NCBI GenBank assembly: GCA_963757155.1
Contig: CAVWQS010000008.1
Span: forward strand, 62,001 to 126,000
Length of the DNA: 64,000 bases
Reading direction: 5' to 3'
Source: DASXQK01 sp963757155
Lineage (GTDB): Bacteria; Pseudomonadota; Alphaproteobacteria; Dongiales; Dongiaceae
Shown here piece after piece: positions 27,663 through 39,134 of this stretch. How positions within the stretch are numbered: position 1 is the first letter of the stretch; each line of letters starts with the position of its first letter. Below the pieces are notes generated by a model. It did not search any database. It worked only from the letters and a program-made list of their open reading frames with translations, and was not told the DNA's origin. Both the position numbers and the translations under genes were made by a program.

Positions 27663-28649
27663 ATGAGCATATCCATCGGACCTATCCGACTCGAGGATCC
27701 GGTCATCCTGGCGCCCATGTCCGGGGTGACGGATTTGCCCTTCCGCCGTCTGGTCAAGCGCAGCGGCGCGGGGCTCGTCGTCTCGGAAATGATCGCCAGC
27801 CAAGCCCTCATCCGCGAGTTGCGGAAGTCGCTGCTCATGGCCGAGAGTTCCCCGGACGAGCTGCCCATGGCGGTCCAGCTCGCCGGCTGCGAGCCGGAGG
27901 TGATGGCCGAGGCGGCAAAGCTGAACGAGGACCGGGGTGCTGCGCTCATCGACATAAATTTCGGCTGCCCGGTGAAGAAGGTGGTCAATGGCCACGCCGG
28001 CTCCGCGCTCATGCGCGACGAGATCCATGCGGCGCGGATCCTGGAGGCGACGGTCAAGGCCGTGAACCTGCCGGTGACCTTGAAGATGCGCACGGGTTGG
28101 GACCATGGCAGCCGCAACGCCCCGCGGCTGGCCCGCATCGCCCAGGATTGCGGCATCAAGATGATCACGGTCCACGGCCGCACGCGCTGCCAGTTCTACG
28201 ACGGCACCGCCGATTGGGCCTTTCTGCGCGAGGTCAAGGAAGCGGTCCAGATCCCCGTCGTCGTCAACGGCGATATCATTGACATGGCGGCGGTACGCCG
28301 GGCGCTGGCGGAATCCGGGGCCGATGGCGTGATGATCGGGCGCGGCAGCTATGGCCGTCCCTGGTTCCTGCAGCAGGTGATCCATTATCTGCGCGGGGGC
28401 GAGACGCTGCCCGATCCTACCCTCGAGCAACAGCATGCCGTGGTGCGCGAGCACTACGATTCGATGCTGAGCCATTACGGCATCCCAGCCGGGCTGCGCA
28501 TCGCGCGCAAGCATATCGGCTGGTACAGCAAGGGTCTGCCGGCCTCGGCGGAGTTTCGCGCCGCCTTCAACCGGATCGACGAGCCGGAAGCCGCGAAAGC
28601 GGCCATCGACGCCTTCTACCGGCCGCTGGTCGAGAGGCTTGCCGCCTGA
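27663..28649 (+). CDS. dusB: tRNA-dihydrouridine synthase B
   Basis: FMN- and NADPH-dependent reduction of specific uridines in tRNA D-loops. Motifs: LAPMSGVTDLPFRRL, INFGCPVKKVV with the catalytic Cys, LKMRTGWD, ITVHGRTRCQFY, VVVNGDI and VMIGRGSYGRPW. Length 328 aa. ATG 27663 is preferred; an in-frame TTG at 27645 lies within a stem-loop. As in many proteobacteria it is the first gene of an operon with the nitrogen regulators; it overlaps ntrB by one base (TGATG). Confidence 0.96.
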   Translation: MSISIGPIRLEDPVILAPMSGVTDLPFRRLVKRSGAGLVVSEMIASQALIRELRKSLLMAESSPDELPMAVQLAGCEPEVMAEAAKLNEDRGAALIDINFGCPVKKVVNGHAGSALMRDEIHAARILEATVKAVNLPVTLKMRTGWDHGSRNAPRLARIAQDCGIKMITVHGRTRCQFYDGTADWAFLREVKEAVQIPVVVNGDIIDMAAVRRALAESGADGVMIGRGSYGRPWFLQQVIHYLRGGETLPDPTLEQQHAVVREHYDSMLSHYGIPAGLRIARKHIGWYSKGLPASAEFRAAFNRIDEPEAAKAAIDAFYRPLVERLAA

Positions 28650-29763
28650 TGTCCGCCACCGCCCCGGCGCTGGTCTTTCCGCCGCCGGCAGGGCTTTTGC
28701 CGGGCGGCATCGATGGCAATCAGCTGCTGCAATCCCTGCCGCTGCCGGTGCTGGCCCTGGACCCGGAGGACCGGATCCGCTTCGTCAACGCGGCTGCGGC
28801 CCAGTTCCTTGGCGTGGCGCCGCTGGGGCGTCTGCTGCAGGATTTCTTTCCCGCGGATTGTCCGTTGTTCACCTTGCTCGACCAGGCCCGCGCCCAAGGG
28901 GCGAGCGTCGCCGACCGCGAGATGGCGGTGGAAACGCCGGCCCTGGGACACCGCCTCATCGCCGTCGATGTGGCGCCGCTCGCCGATCGCGAGGGCTGGC
29001 TGTCGCTGACCCTGCAGGAGCGCTCCTTCACCGGCCGTCTGGACGAGGCGCTGACCCGCCGCGGCGCCACCCGTGCCATGGGGACGCTCGCGGCCGCTCT
29101 GGCCCATGAGGTGAAGAACCCGCTCTCCGGCGTGCGGGGTGCTGCCCAGCTGCTGGAGCCGGGGCTGGACGAGGCCGGGCGCGCGCTCACCCATCTCATC
29201 TGCGAAGAAGTCGACCGCGTGGTGGCGCTGGTCGACCGGATGGAGATGTTCGCCGATGAGCGGCCGATCGATTTCGGCCCGGTCAATATCCACCGGGTGC
29301 TCGACCGCGTGCGCCAGCTCGCCGAGGCGGGCTTCGGACGCGGGCGGCGCTTCGTCTGCGACTACGATCCCTCGCTACCGCCGGTGCTGGGCAATCGCGA
29401 CCTGCTGGTGCAGCTGTTCCTCAATCTGGTGAAGAACGCCGCCGAGGCGACGGAAGAGGGCAGCGGCGTCATCACGCTCTCGACCCGCTTTCAGGTCGGC
29501 CTCAAGCTGTCGGAGCCCGATGGCGGCGGCCGGTATTTGCCGCTGATGGTGACCGTCCAGGACAATGGCTCGGGCATCCCAGATGCCATGCGCCATTGTC
29601 TCTTCGATCCCTTCGCCTCGGGCAAGCCCGGGGGCAAGGGCCTCGGCCTCGCCCTCGTGGCGAAGCTGGTGGCCGATCACGGCGGGCTCATCGAGCTCGC
29701 CAGCGAGCCGCGGCGCACGCAGTTCCGCGTTCTCCTGCCGAAGGCCGTGGAGGAGGAACAGCC

Positions 29764-29767
<4 letters not shown>
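28649..29767 (+). CDS. ntrB: Nitrogen regulation sensor histidine kinase NtrB
   Basis: Soluble kinase/phosphatase that controls NtrC according to nitrogen status through PII. 372 aa: an N-terminal PAS-type sensor (around LPLPVLALDPEDRIRFVN), a HisKA dimerisation helix with the phosphorylated His in ALAHEVKNPLSGV, and an ATP-binding domain with NLVKNAAEAT (N box), VQDNGSGIP (G1) and GKGLGLALV (G2). It overlaps dusB by one base and ntrC by four (ATGA), implying coupled translation of the kinase and its regulator. Confidence 0.96.
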
Positions 29768-31209
<1,442 letters not shown>

Positions 31210-31259
31210 GCTGTTGCTTTCTTGCCACAGCTGGCAGGGTCATTAGTGGCGAATCAGTC

Positions 31260-33530
31260 GTGAGCGTGACTTCAGCGGATTGGGCGGGGCATTTCATGCG
31301 CCGCCAAGTGGCATGGGCGCGGCGTGTCGGCCTCGAGCGCAAGCTGGCCGTGGCCCTGCTCGTCACCGCCATCGCCTCGGGCCTCACCACCTATGGCGTG
31401 CTGACCGGCAGCTTCGGGGATGCCCAGGGCAAGGGCCGGACGGCGGTCATCCTGCTCCTCATCGATCTGATCGTCCTGCTGCTGCTGGGCATCTTCCTCG
31501 CCCGCCGGCTGGTGACCCTGTGGATCCAGCGCCGGCGAGGTTTGGCGGGCGCCCGGCTGCATGCCCGCATGGTGCTGCTCTTCGGAATCGCGGCCATGAC
31601 GCCGACGATCATCGTGGCCATTTTCACCACCTTGTTCCTGAACCTGGGGATCGATGCCTGGTTCAGCCAGCGGGTGAGTACGGCGGTCGCGGATTCGATG
31701 ATCGTCGCCCAGGCCTATCTGCAGGAGCATCAGCAGCGCCTGGGCGATTCCGCCCTCGCCATGGTCGCAACACTCCGCAACGGGGTGGTGCTGACCTACA
31801 ACCAGCAGCAGCTCGACCAGATGCTCTCCGCCCTTGCGGCGCTGCGCCAGCTCGACGAGGCGGCGGTCATCGACGGCAGGAAACAGATCCTTGCCAATGC
31901 GGATATCAACGTGCTGCTCGCCTACGATCTCGATGTTCCCGACTGGGCGTTCAACCAGGCGCGCCGCGGGCAGGTTGTCGTGCTGGCGAGCCCGAACGGC
32001 GACCGGGTGTGGGCCCTGGTCCTGCTCGATCCCATCACCGATACTTTCCTCTATGTCGGGCGGCTGGTCGATCAGCGGGTCCTGGCCCATGTCCAGAACG
32101 CCTCCAGTGCTGCGCTCGCCTATCAGGATCTGGAGCATCGCCGATCGGGGGTGCAGATCACCTTCGCCTTCCTCTTCGTGGTGGTGGCGCTGCTGATCCT
32201 CTTCGCCTCGGTCTGGCTCGCCCTCGTCTTCGCCTCGCAGCTGTTGCGCCCGGTGGGGCTGCTGGCCGATGCCGCCGAGCGGGTGCGCAGCGGCGACCTC
32301 ACGGTCAGGGTCGCGGAGGGGCCGCCGGGCGACGAGGTCGGCACCCTCAGCCGGGCCTTCAACCGGATGACAAGCCAGCTGCAGAGCCAGCGCCGCGAGC
32401 TGATCGAAGCCAATGCCCAGCTCGACCAGCGCCGGCGCTTCACCGAGCTGGTGCTGTCGGGCGTCTCGGCCGGGGTCATCGGCGTCGATCAGCTGGGACG
32501 GATCGAGCTGCCCAACCGGTCGGCCTGCGAGCTGCTCAGCGTCGATCTCACGGCCCATGTGGGCGAGCGGCTGCAGGAGATCGTGCCGGAGATGGCCCCG
32601 CTGCTGGAGGAAGCGATCGCTTCGCCCAAGCGCCCGGTGGAGGCGCAGCTCAATATCGAGCGCGGCGGACGCACGCGCAGCCTGCTGCTGCGCGTCAGCG
32701 CCGAGCGCGGCGAGGCGGAGGGCGACAGCTTCGTCATCACCTTCGACGATGTGACGGAGCTTCTCGGTGCCCAGCGCAAGGCGGCCTGGGCCGATGTCGC
32801 CCGGCGCATCGCCCATGAGATCAAGAACCCCCTGACGCCGATCCAGCTCGCCGCCGAGCGGCTGAAGCGGAAGTATCTGAAGCAGATCGTCGACGACCCC
32901 GAAACCTTCCAGGTCTGCACCGATACGATCGTGCGCCAGGTCGGCGATATCGGACGGATGGTGGACGAGTTCTCCGCCTTCGCCCGGATGCCGGCACCGG
33001 TGATGCAGAGCGAGAACATCGTCGAGCTCTGCCGCCAATCGCTGTTCCTGCAGCAGAGCGCCCATCCCCATGTGACCTATCACGTGATCTTCCCGCCGAC
33101 GCCGCTGCTGCTGAACTGCGACGCGACCCTGGTTGGCCGCGCCTTGGGCAATCTGCTGCAGAATGCTGCCGATTCGATCGAAGGCCGTCTCACCGATGCA
33201 CCTGGCGGCGTTGCGGGCGAGATCTGGCTCACCCTCGGTGTCGAGACCGGGGATACTTTCATCCTGGTCGAGGACAACGGCCGTGGCCTGCCCAAGGCGG
33301 AGCGACATCGTCTGACGGAGCCCTATGTCACGACCCGGGCCAAGGGGACCGGGCTCGGCCTGGCCATCGTCAAAAAAATAATGGAGGAGCACGGCGGCAA
33401 TCTGATATTGGACGACCGGCCGGGTGGGGGAGCCTCGGTCAGGCTGATCTTCGTGAATCGGTCGGCTGCGACCGAGCAGATTGCGGCGGCGGGCGCTCGA
33501 ACGAGGTTATTCAAGGCTCATGGCGCGTGA
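31260..33530 (+). CDS. ntrY: Nitrogen/redox sensor histidine kinase NtrY
   Basis: 756 aa membrane kinase. The N-terminal part has several membrane helices (VALLVTAIASGLTTYGVL, VILLLIDLIVLLLLGIF, LFGIAAMTPTIIVAIF) and a large extracytoplasmic region closed by another helix (ITFAFLFVVVALLILF). Then come a HAMP domain, a PAS domain (RRFTELVLSGVSAGVIGVD), HisKA with ARRIAHEIKNPLTPIQLAA, and the ATPase domain (NLLQNAADSIE, VEDNGRGLP, GTGLGLAIVKKI). The start is GTG 31260. It overlaps ntrX by 11 bases. Pairs with NtrX in sensing nitrogen or redox state. Confidence 0.96.
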   Translation: MSVTSADWAGHFMRRQVAWARRVGLERKLAVALLVTAIASGLTTYGVLTGSFGDAQGKGRTAVILLLIDLIVLLLLGIFLARRLVTLWIQRRRGLAGARLHARMVLLFGIAAMTPTIIVAIFTTLFLNLGIDAWFSQRVSTAVADSMIVAQAYLQEHQQRLGDSALAMVATLRNGVVLTYNQQQLDQMLSALAALRQLDEAAVIDGRKQILANADINVLLAYDLDVPDWAFNQARRGQVVVLASPNGDRVWALVLLDPITDTFLYVGRLVDQRVLAHVQNASSAALAYQDLEHRRSGVQITFAFLFVVVALLILFASVWLALVFASQLLRPVGLLADAAERVRSGDLTVRVAEGPPGDEVGTLSRAFNRMTSQLQSQRRELIEANAQLDQRRRFTELVLSGVSAGVIGVDQLGRIELPNRSACELLSVDLTAHVGERLQEIVPEMAPLLEEAIASPKRPVEAQLNIERGGRTRSLLLRVSAERGEAEGDSFVITFDDVTELLGAQRKAAWADVARRIAHEIKNPLTPIQLAAERLKRKYLKQIVDDPETFQVCTDTIVRQVGDIGRMVDEFSAFARMPAPVMQSENIVELCRQSLFLQQSAHPHVTYHVIFPPTPLLLNCDATLVGRALGNLLQNAADSIEGRLTDAPGGVAGEIWLTLGVETGDTFILVEDNGRGLPKAERHRLTEPYVTTRAKGTGLGLAIVKKIMEEHGGNLILDDRPGGGASVRLIFVNRSAATEQIAAAGARTRLFKAHGA

Positions 33531-34927
33531 CATTCTGATCGTCGACGATGAAGCGGACATCCGTCTGCTCATCTCGGGAATCCTCAAGGACGAGGGCTAC
33601 CAGACGCGCGAAGCGGCCAATAGCGACGGCGCGCTCGAGGCGATCCGCGCCCGGCGTCCGACGATGGTGGTCCTCGACATCTGGCTGCAGGGCAGCACCC
33701 TCGACGGGCTCGAGACCTTGGGGGTCATCAAGCGCGAGCACCCGAACCTGCCGGTGGTCATGATCAGCGGCCACGGCAATATCGAGACCGCGGTCCAGTC
33801 GATCAAGCTCGGCGCCTATGACTTCGTGGAGAAGCCCTTCAAGGCCGACCGCCTGCTGCTCATCATGGACCGCGCCATCGAGGCCGCCCGCCTCAAGCGC
33901 GAGAACGAAGAGCTGCGCAGCCGCGCCGGGCCTGGAATACGAGCTGCTCGGCCAATCCTCGGCGGTCAATCATTCGCGCCAGCAGATCGAGCGCGTGGCG
34001 CCCACGGGCAGCCGGGTGTTGATCGTCGGCCCCGCGGGCTGCGGCAAGGAAGTCGCCGCGCGGCTGCTGCATCTGCTCTCCAAGCGCGCCGGCGGGCCGT
34101 TCGTGGTGGTCAATTGCGCGGCCATGCGCGCCGATCGGCTCGAGGTCGAGCTCTTCGGCAGCGAGAGCCTGGGCGATCGCGCCGACGGCCCGACCAAGGT
34201 GGGCACGCTCGAGCAGGCCCATGGCGGCACGCTGCTGCTCGACGAGGTCGCCGACATGCCGCTGGAGACCCAGGGCAAGATCGTGCGGGTGCTGCAGGAG
34301 CAGACCTTCGAGCGGGTCGGGGGTGCCACCCGCGTCGAGGTCGATGTCCGGGTCATCGCCTCCACCAACCGCGACCTGGCCGAGGAGATGCAGGGCGGAC
34401 GCTTCCGCCAGGACCTGTTCTACCGTCTCAATGTCGTCCCCATCCGCATGCCGAGCCTGCGCGAGCGCCGCGAGGATATCCCGCTGCTGCTCGATCATTT
34501 CATGCGCCGCTCGGCGGAGATCTCCGGCCTGCCGGCGCGCACCATCGGGCCGGACGCGCTCGCCTGGCTGCAGGCCTATGATTGGCCGGGCAATGTGCGC
34601 CAGCTGCGCAACGTCGTCGACTGGCTGCTGATCATGGCGCCGGGAGAGCCGGGAGAGGCGATCCGCGCCGACATGCTGCCGCCGGATATCGGCTCCATCG
34701 CGCCCTCGCCGATCCGCGGCAATGACGGGCTGGAGATGATGTCGCTGCCGCTGCGCGAGGCGCGGGAGGTGTTCGAGCGACGCTATCTCGATGCCCAGGT
34801 CAGCCGCTTCGGGGGCAATATCTCCAAGACCGCGGCCTTTATCGGCATGGAGCGCTCGGCGCTGCATCGCAAGCTGCGGGCCCTGGGGATCACGTCGAGC
34901 GATCGGGCGGAGCGGGGCGAAGGCTGA
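33520..34927 (+). CDS. ntrX: Response regulator NtrX (frameshifted as sequenced)
   Basis: Partner of NtrY. Receiver domain: ILIVDDEADIRLLISG with the phospho-Asp in MVVLDIWLQGS and VEKPFKADRL. After a frame change comes the AAA+ domain: VGPAGCGKE as Walker A, GGTLLLDEVADMP as Walker B, then a Fis-like helix-turn-helix (NISKTAAFIGMERSALHRKL). NtrX proteins typically lack the GAFTGA loop, and here its position reads ELFGSESLGDRAD. An extra C at 33931-33932 (GCCGGGCCTGGAA for GCCGGGCTGGAA) causes the break; the repair joins ELRSRAG to LEYELLG. The restored length is about 468 aa. Confidence 0.94.
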
Positions 34928-35028
34928 GCGAAAGCTGGGCGAAGCTTGGGCGCCCACGGGACGGAACCGCGATACATGCATGAGCAACGACAGATGATCG
35001 CGCGGCGGATGTCGCGCGGGAGAAGGTG

Positions 35029-35890
35029 ATGCCGCGCTTTGCCTATGTGAACGGACGTTATCTGCGCCACGCCGATGCCTCGGTCCATATCGAAGATCGC
35101 GGCTATCAATTCGCCGACGGCATCTACGAGGTGATCCATGTGCGCGCCGGCCGTTTGATCGATGCAGAGCCGCATTTCGACCGCTTCGACCGGTCCCTTC
35201 GTGAGCTCGCCATCCGCCCGCCCATGTCGCGGGCCGCCCTCTTGCTCGTGCTGCGGGAGCTGCTGGCGCTGAACGGCATCGAGAACGGCCTGCTCTATTT
35301 CCAGGCGACACGCGGCGTGGCGCCGCGCGACCATAAATTCCCGCTGCAGAGCAAGACCACGCTTGGTGGCGACGGCAAAGCTCCTGAAGCCGCTGGCGCC
35401 GGGCATGCTGGAGAAGGGTGTGGCGGTCATCACCATCCCGGACATCCGCTGGCGGCGCTGCGACATCAAATCCCTGGCCCTGCTGCCCAATGTACTCGGC
35501 AAGCAGCAGGCGGTGACGGCGGGCGCCTACGAGGCCTTGCAGGTGGATGAGGCGGGCAATATCACCGAGGGCACGAGCACCAATGCCTGGATCGTGACGG
35601 CCGAGGGAAAATTGGTGACCCGCCCGCTGGGCGAGGAAATCCTGGCCGGCATCGTCCGCCGCTCCCTGCTCGCCATCCTCGCCGATATGAAGCTGGAATT
35701 CGAGCAGCGGCCCTTCGCGCTGGCGGAGCTGCGCGGGGCGAAGGAAGCCTTCCTCACCAGCAGCAGCGCCTTCCTCCTGCCCGTCACGCGGCTCGACGGC
35801 GCCCCCGTCGGTGACGGCTGCGTCGGTCCGCTCGCCCGCGAGCTGCGCCGGCGGATGGATGCGGAAGTCGCGCGACAAAGCGCCGCATGA
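35029..35890 (+). CDS. dat: D-amino-acid aminotransferase, class IV PLP enzyme (frameshifted as sequenced)
   Basis: Fold-type IV PLP aminotransferase, annotated as D-alanine transaminase in similar contexts. Motifs: DRGYQFADGIYEVI, LYFQATRGVAPRDHKFP, then in another frame the catalytic-Lys region RRCDIKSLALLPNVLGKQ, EAGNITEGTSTNAWIV and FLTSSSAFLLPVT. One extra G at 35365-35366 (CTTGGTGGCG for CTTGTGGCG) accounts for the break. The restored length is about 286 aa. ATG 35029 follows GGAG with good spacing; an adjacent GTG at 35026 is an alternative. A dat-like gene after ntrX is frequent in alphaproteobacteria. Confidence 0.9.
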
Positions 35891-36606
35891 TCGCGGCGAC
35901 GCCCGGATACGATTTGAAGAATGGGGCGGGCGGCATCGGCCGCCCGCGCGCGCTGCTGTTCGATTGGGACAATACCCTCGTCGACAATTGGGACGTCATC
36001 ACGGATGCCATGAATGCGGTCTACGATGCCTTCGGCATGCCGCGCTGGACGATCGAAGAGGCCAAGGCGAGGATCCGCAGCTCGATGCGCGACGCCTTCC
36101 CCAAGGCCTTCGGCGAACGGGCAAAGGAGGCGGGGCGGATCTTTTCCGACTATTTCGCCGCCCATCATCTGGAGCGGCTGCGGGAAATGCCTGGGGCGGG
36201 CGGACTACTGCGCGGCCTTGCCGGCTCCGGCCTGCATTTGGGCGTGGTCAGCAACAAGCGGGGCCGCTTCCTGCGACTGGAGGCCGAGCGCCTGGGCTGG
36301 ACTGGCCATTTCGGCCGGCTGGTCGGGGCCGCGGACGCTCCCGTGGACAAGCCGGCCGTCGAGCCGGTGGATCTGGCCCTGGCGGAGAGCGGAATCCCTC
36401 GCGGAGCCGATGTCTGGTTCGTCGGCGACACCGATATCGACATGAACTGCGCCATCAACGCCGGTTGCCTGCCCGTTCTCCTCCGTCGCGAGCCCGTGCA
36501 GGCGGGGGAGTTCGACGCCTATCCCCCCGCGCTCCATCTGCGGGATTGCGCCGGGCTGGCGGCGCGACTACATGCCCTCGGGGTTTTGCCGTCCCCGAAT
36601 ATATGA
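35887..36606 (+). CDS. HAD-superfamily hydrolase (phosphoglycolate phosphatase-like)
   Basis: 239 aa. HAD motif I is FDWDNTLVDN (nucleophile and acid/base Asp), motif II is in LGVVSNKRG, motif III Lys is near VDKPAVEP, and motif IV is FVGDTDIDMNCA. A helical cap lies between motifs I and II. The layout is that of subfamily IA phosphatases such as phosphoglycolate phosphatase; the substrate is not certain. ATG overlaps the dat stop by four bases (ATGA). Confidence 0.88.
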   Translation: MIAATPGYDLKNGAGGIGRPRALLFDWDNTLVDNWDVITDAMNAVYDAFGMPRWTIEEAKARIRSSMRDAFPKAFGERAKEAGRIFSDYFAAHHLERLREMPGAGGLLRGLAGSGLHLGVVSNKRGRFLRLEAERLGWTGHFGRLVGAADAPVDKPAVEPVDLALAESGIPRGADVWFVGDTDIDMNCAINAGCLPVLLRREPVQAGEFDAYPPALHLRDCAGLAARLHALGVLPSPNI

Positions 36607-36700
36607 TAGGCAACTTCGTTCTACCGATCGCCCCTCGTTCCACCTGATATGACGAGATTGCCGACGGGCCCCAAAACAAGGTCAACAATGGAGGGATCCG

Positions 36701-36949
36701 ATGACCACGACCAAGACTCAGAATGTCCAGGACGTCTTTTTAAACAACGTCCGCAAGAACAAGACTCCCGTAACGGTGTACCTGATCAGCGGCGTGAAGC
36801 TGCAAGGGATCATCACCTGGTTCGACAATTTCTCGGTGCTGCTGCGCCGTGACGCCCATTCCCAGCTCGTCTACAAGCATGCCATCTCGACGGTCATGCC
36901 CGCCGCGCCGATCCAGCTCTTCGAAGGGAAGGAAGAGGAGGCGGAGTGA
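36701..36949 (+). CDS. hfq: RNA chaperone Hfq
   Basis: 82 aa Sm-like protein that pairs small RNAs with mRNAs as a hexamer. The Sm1 motif (QDVFLNNVRKNKTPVTVYL...GVKLQG type; seen as VYLISGVKLQGIITWFDNF) and the Sm2 motif YKHAIST are intact, and the acidic tail EGKEEEAE is short. GGAGGG precedes ATG 36701. It is followed 16 bp later by hflX, the common hfq-hflX order. Confidence 0.98.
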   Translation: MTTTKTQNVQDVFLNNVRKNKTPVTVYLISGVKLQGIITWFDNFSVLLRRDAHSQLVYKHAISTVMPAAPIQLFEGKEEEAE

Positions 36950-36965
36950 GGGCTGACGCATCTCG

Positions 36966-38270
36966 ATGAGCGAGGGCCATCTCTATCCTGCGCCGGCGAT
37001 GCGCACCCTCGTCCTGAGCCCGGTGCTGCGCAATGCCGCCGCCGGCCCCCGGACGGCGGAAGCCAGGCTGGAGGAGGCCGTGGGGCTGTCGCGCGCCATC
37101 GACCTCGAGGTCGTCCATGGCGAGGTGGTGCGTCTCTCGCAGCTCCGGCCCTCGACGCTCCTGGGCTCGGGCGCGGTCGAGCGGCTCAAGGCGGTGATCG
37201 AAGCGGAGGAGATCGGGCTGGCCGTCGTCGACTGGGCGTTGACGCCGGTCCAGCAGCGCAATCTCGAGAAGGAGTGGAGCTGCAAGGTCATCGACCGCCG
37301 GGGGCTGATCCTCGAGATATTCGGCGCCCGCGCCCGCACGGCAGAAGGCAAGCTGCAGGTCGAGCTCGCCTCCCTCAGCTATCAACGCAGCCGCCTGGTG
37401 CGCTCCTGGACCCATCTCGAGCGCCAGCGCGGTGGCTTCGGCTTCCTCGGCGGCCCCGGCGAGAGTCAGCTTGAGATCGACCGGCGGCTCATCGAGCAGC
37501 GCATCGCCAAGCTCAAGAAAGAGCTCGAGGATGTGAAGCGCACCCGCGGCCTGCAGCGCAAGGCCCGCCGGCGCGTGCCCCTGCCGGTGGTGGCCCTGGT
37601 GGGCTACACCAATGCCGGAAAATCGACCCTGTTCAACGCGCTGACGAAATCGGCCGTGGTCGCCCGGGATCAGCTCTTCGCCACGCTCGATCCGACGATC
37701 CGGACCATGAAGCTGCCCTCGGGGCGCGCCATCGCGCTCTCCGATACGGTGGGATTCATCTCCGAGCTGCCCACCGATCTGGTGGCCGCCTTCCGCGCCA
37801 CGCTGGAGGAGGTCTTGGAGGCCGATATCGTCCTTCATATCCGCGACATCGCCCATCCCGATAGCGCCGCCCAGGCGCTGGATGTCGAAACGGTGCTGAG
37901 CGATCTGGAGGCCGATGCCCTGCATGGCCATACCGTGATCGAGGTGTTGAACAAGATCGACCTGCTCCCCGTCGAGGAGCGCGAAAAGCTGAAGGCGCGG
38001 ATCCGCGACGGCAATCAGATCCCGGTCTCGGCGGTGACGGGGGAGGGAGTCGAGGGCCTGCTGGCGGAGATCGACCGGCGCCTCGCCGCCGATCGCGGCA
38101 CCACCCGCTATCGCTTGCGGCATGGCGACGGCAGCGCCATCGCCTGGCTCTATAGCCACGGCACCGTGCTGGAGCGCCGCGACGACGACGATTTCGCCTA
38201 TCTGACCGTGAGCCTCGATACCGAGGAGCAGGCGCGCTTCGAGCGGCTGCAGCGCGATCATCATGCGTGA
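36966..38270 (+). CDS. hflX: Ribosome-associated GTPase HflX
   Basis: 434 aa. N-terminal HflX domain with RPSTLLGSGAVERL and LQVELASLSYQRSRLVRSW, a Gly-rich turn GGFGFLGGPGESQLE, a coiled-coil linker, and a GTPase domain with G1 GYTNAGKST, G3 DTVGFISELP and G4 NKIDLL. Characterised members split stalled ribosomes under stress. It overlaps the following IMPase gene by eight bases. Confidence 0.97.
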   Translation: MSEGHLYPAPAMRTLVLSPVLRNAAAGPRTAEARLEEAVGLSRAIDLEVVHGEVVRLSQLRPSTLLGSGAVERLKAVIEAEEIGLAVVDWALTPVQQRNLEKEWSCKVIDRRGLILEIFGARARTAEGKLQVELASLSYQRSRLVRSWTHLERQRGGFGFLGGPGESQLEIDRRLIEQRIAKLKKELEDVKRTRGLQRKARRRVPLPVVALVGYTNAGKSTLFNALTKSAVVARDQLFATLDPTIRTMKLPSGRAIALSDTVGFISELPTDLVAAFRATLEEVLEADIVLHIRDIAHPDSAAQALDVETVLSDLEADALHGHTVIEVLNKIDLLPVEEREKLKARIRDGNQIPVSAVTGEGVEGLLAEIDRRLAADRGTTRYRLRHGDGSAIAWLYSHGTVLERRDDDDFAYLTVSLDTEEQARFERLQRDHHA

Positions 38271-39096
38271 TTGGCCCAGGGGCGCCGGGACCATCGATGC
38301 GGCGGCGGTCAGCCGGCTGATCGTCCAGGTGGCGGCCGAGGAGATCATGCCGCGCTATGCCAAGCTCGCGGCCGGCGACGTGCGGGAGAAAGGCCCCGGC
38401 GATCTGGTCACCATCGCCGATGAGGCGGCCGAGCATCGCCTGACGCCCGCCTTGATCCAGCTCCTGCCCGGCTCGGTCGTCGTGGGCGAGGAGGCCGCGG
38501 CGGCCGATCCCTCCGTGATCGATCGCCTCGACGGCGGCGATCCGGTCTGGGTCATCGATCCCGTGGACGGCACGGCGAATTTCGCAGCTGCCAAGGGCGA
38601 TTTCGGGGTGATGGTTTCGCTCATCCAGGGCGGCCGGACATTGGCCGCCTGGATCTACGATCCGCGCCACGAGCATATGGCGACGGCGGAGCTGGGCGGC
38701 GGCGCCTGGCTCGATGGCGTACGGATGCAGGTCACGACGGCGCCGGCCGACCCCGCTGAGCTCAGCGGCCCGCTGCTGGGCGGCAGCTTCGGCGATCTCG
38801 CCGTCAGCCGGCGGGTCAATCAGCGCCGCGACCGGGTCCGCGCCCGCAAGAGCCTTCGGTGCGCCGCGGCGGAATATGTGTGTCTTGCCGACGGCAAGAT
38901 GGATTTCGCGCTCTTCAGCAAGCTGATGCCCTGGGACCACGCCGCCGGCGTCCTGCTGCAAGGCGAGGCGGGCGGCTACAGCGCCTATCTCGACGGCGGG
39001 CGCTATCAGCCGGCGCGGCTCGATGCGCCGGCCCTCATGCTGGCGCCGGATGAGGCGAGCTGGCATCAGCTCTATGAGCGCCTGGTGGCGCCTTAG
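38263..39096 (+). CDS. Inositol monophosphatase family protein
   Basis: 277 aa Mg-dependent phosphatase. Metal-site motifs: GDLVTIADEAAE (position of the usual DxxT-like region), VGEEAA, WVIDPVDGTANF, and the C-terminal PWDHAAGVLLQGEAGG. It could act on inositol phosphate, histidinol phosphate or another sugar phosphate; sequence does not decide. The start lies inside the last codons of hflX, suggesting coupled translation. Confidence 0.9.
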   Translation: MRDWPRGAGTIDAAAVSRLIVQVAAEEIMPRYAKLAAGDVREKGPGDLVTIADEAAEHRLTPALIQLLPGSVVVGEEAAAADPSVIDRLDGGDPVWVIDPVDGTANFAAAKGDFGVMVSLIQGGRTLAAWIYDPRHEHMATAELGGGAWLDGVRMQVTTAPADPAELSGPLLGGSFGDLAVSRRVNQRRDRVRARKSLRCAAAEYVCLADGKMDFALFSKLMPWDHAAGVLLQGEAGGYSAYLDGGRYQPARLDAPALMLAPDEASWHQLYERLVAP

Positions 39097-39134
39097 GAAA
39101 ATCGAAGCTTTTGGGAAGGCGAGGGGATAAGGCG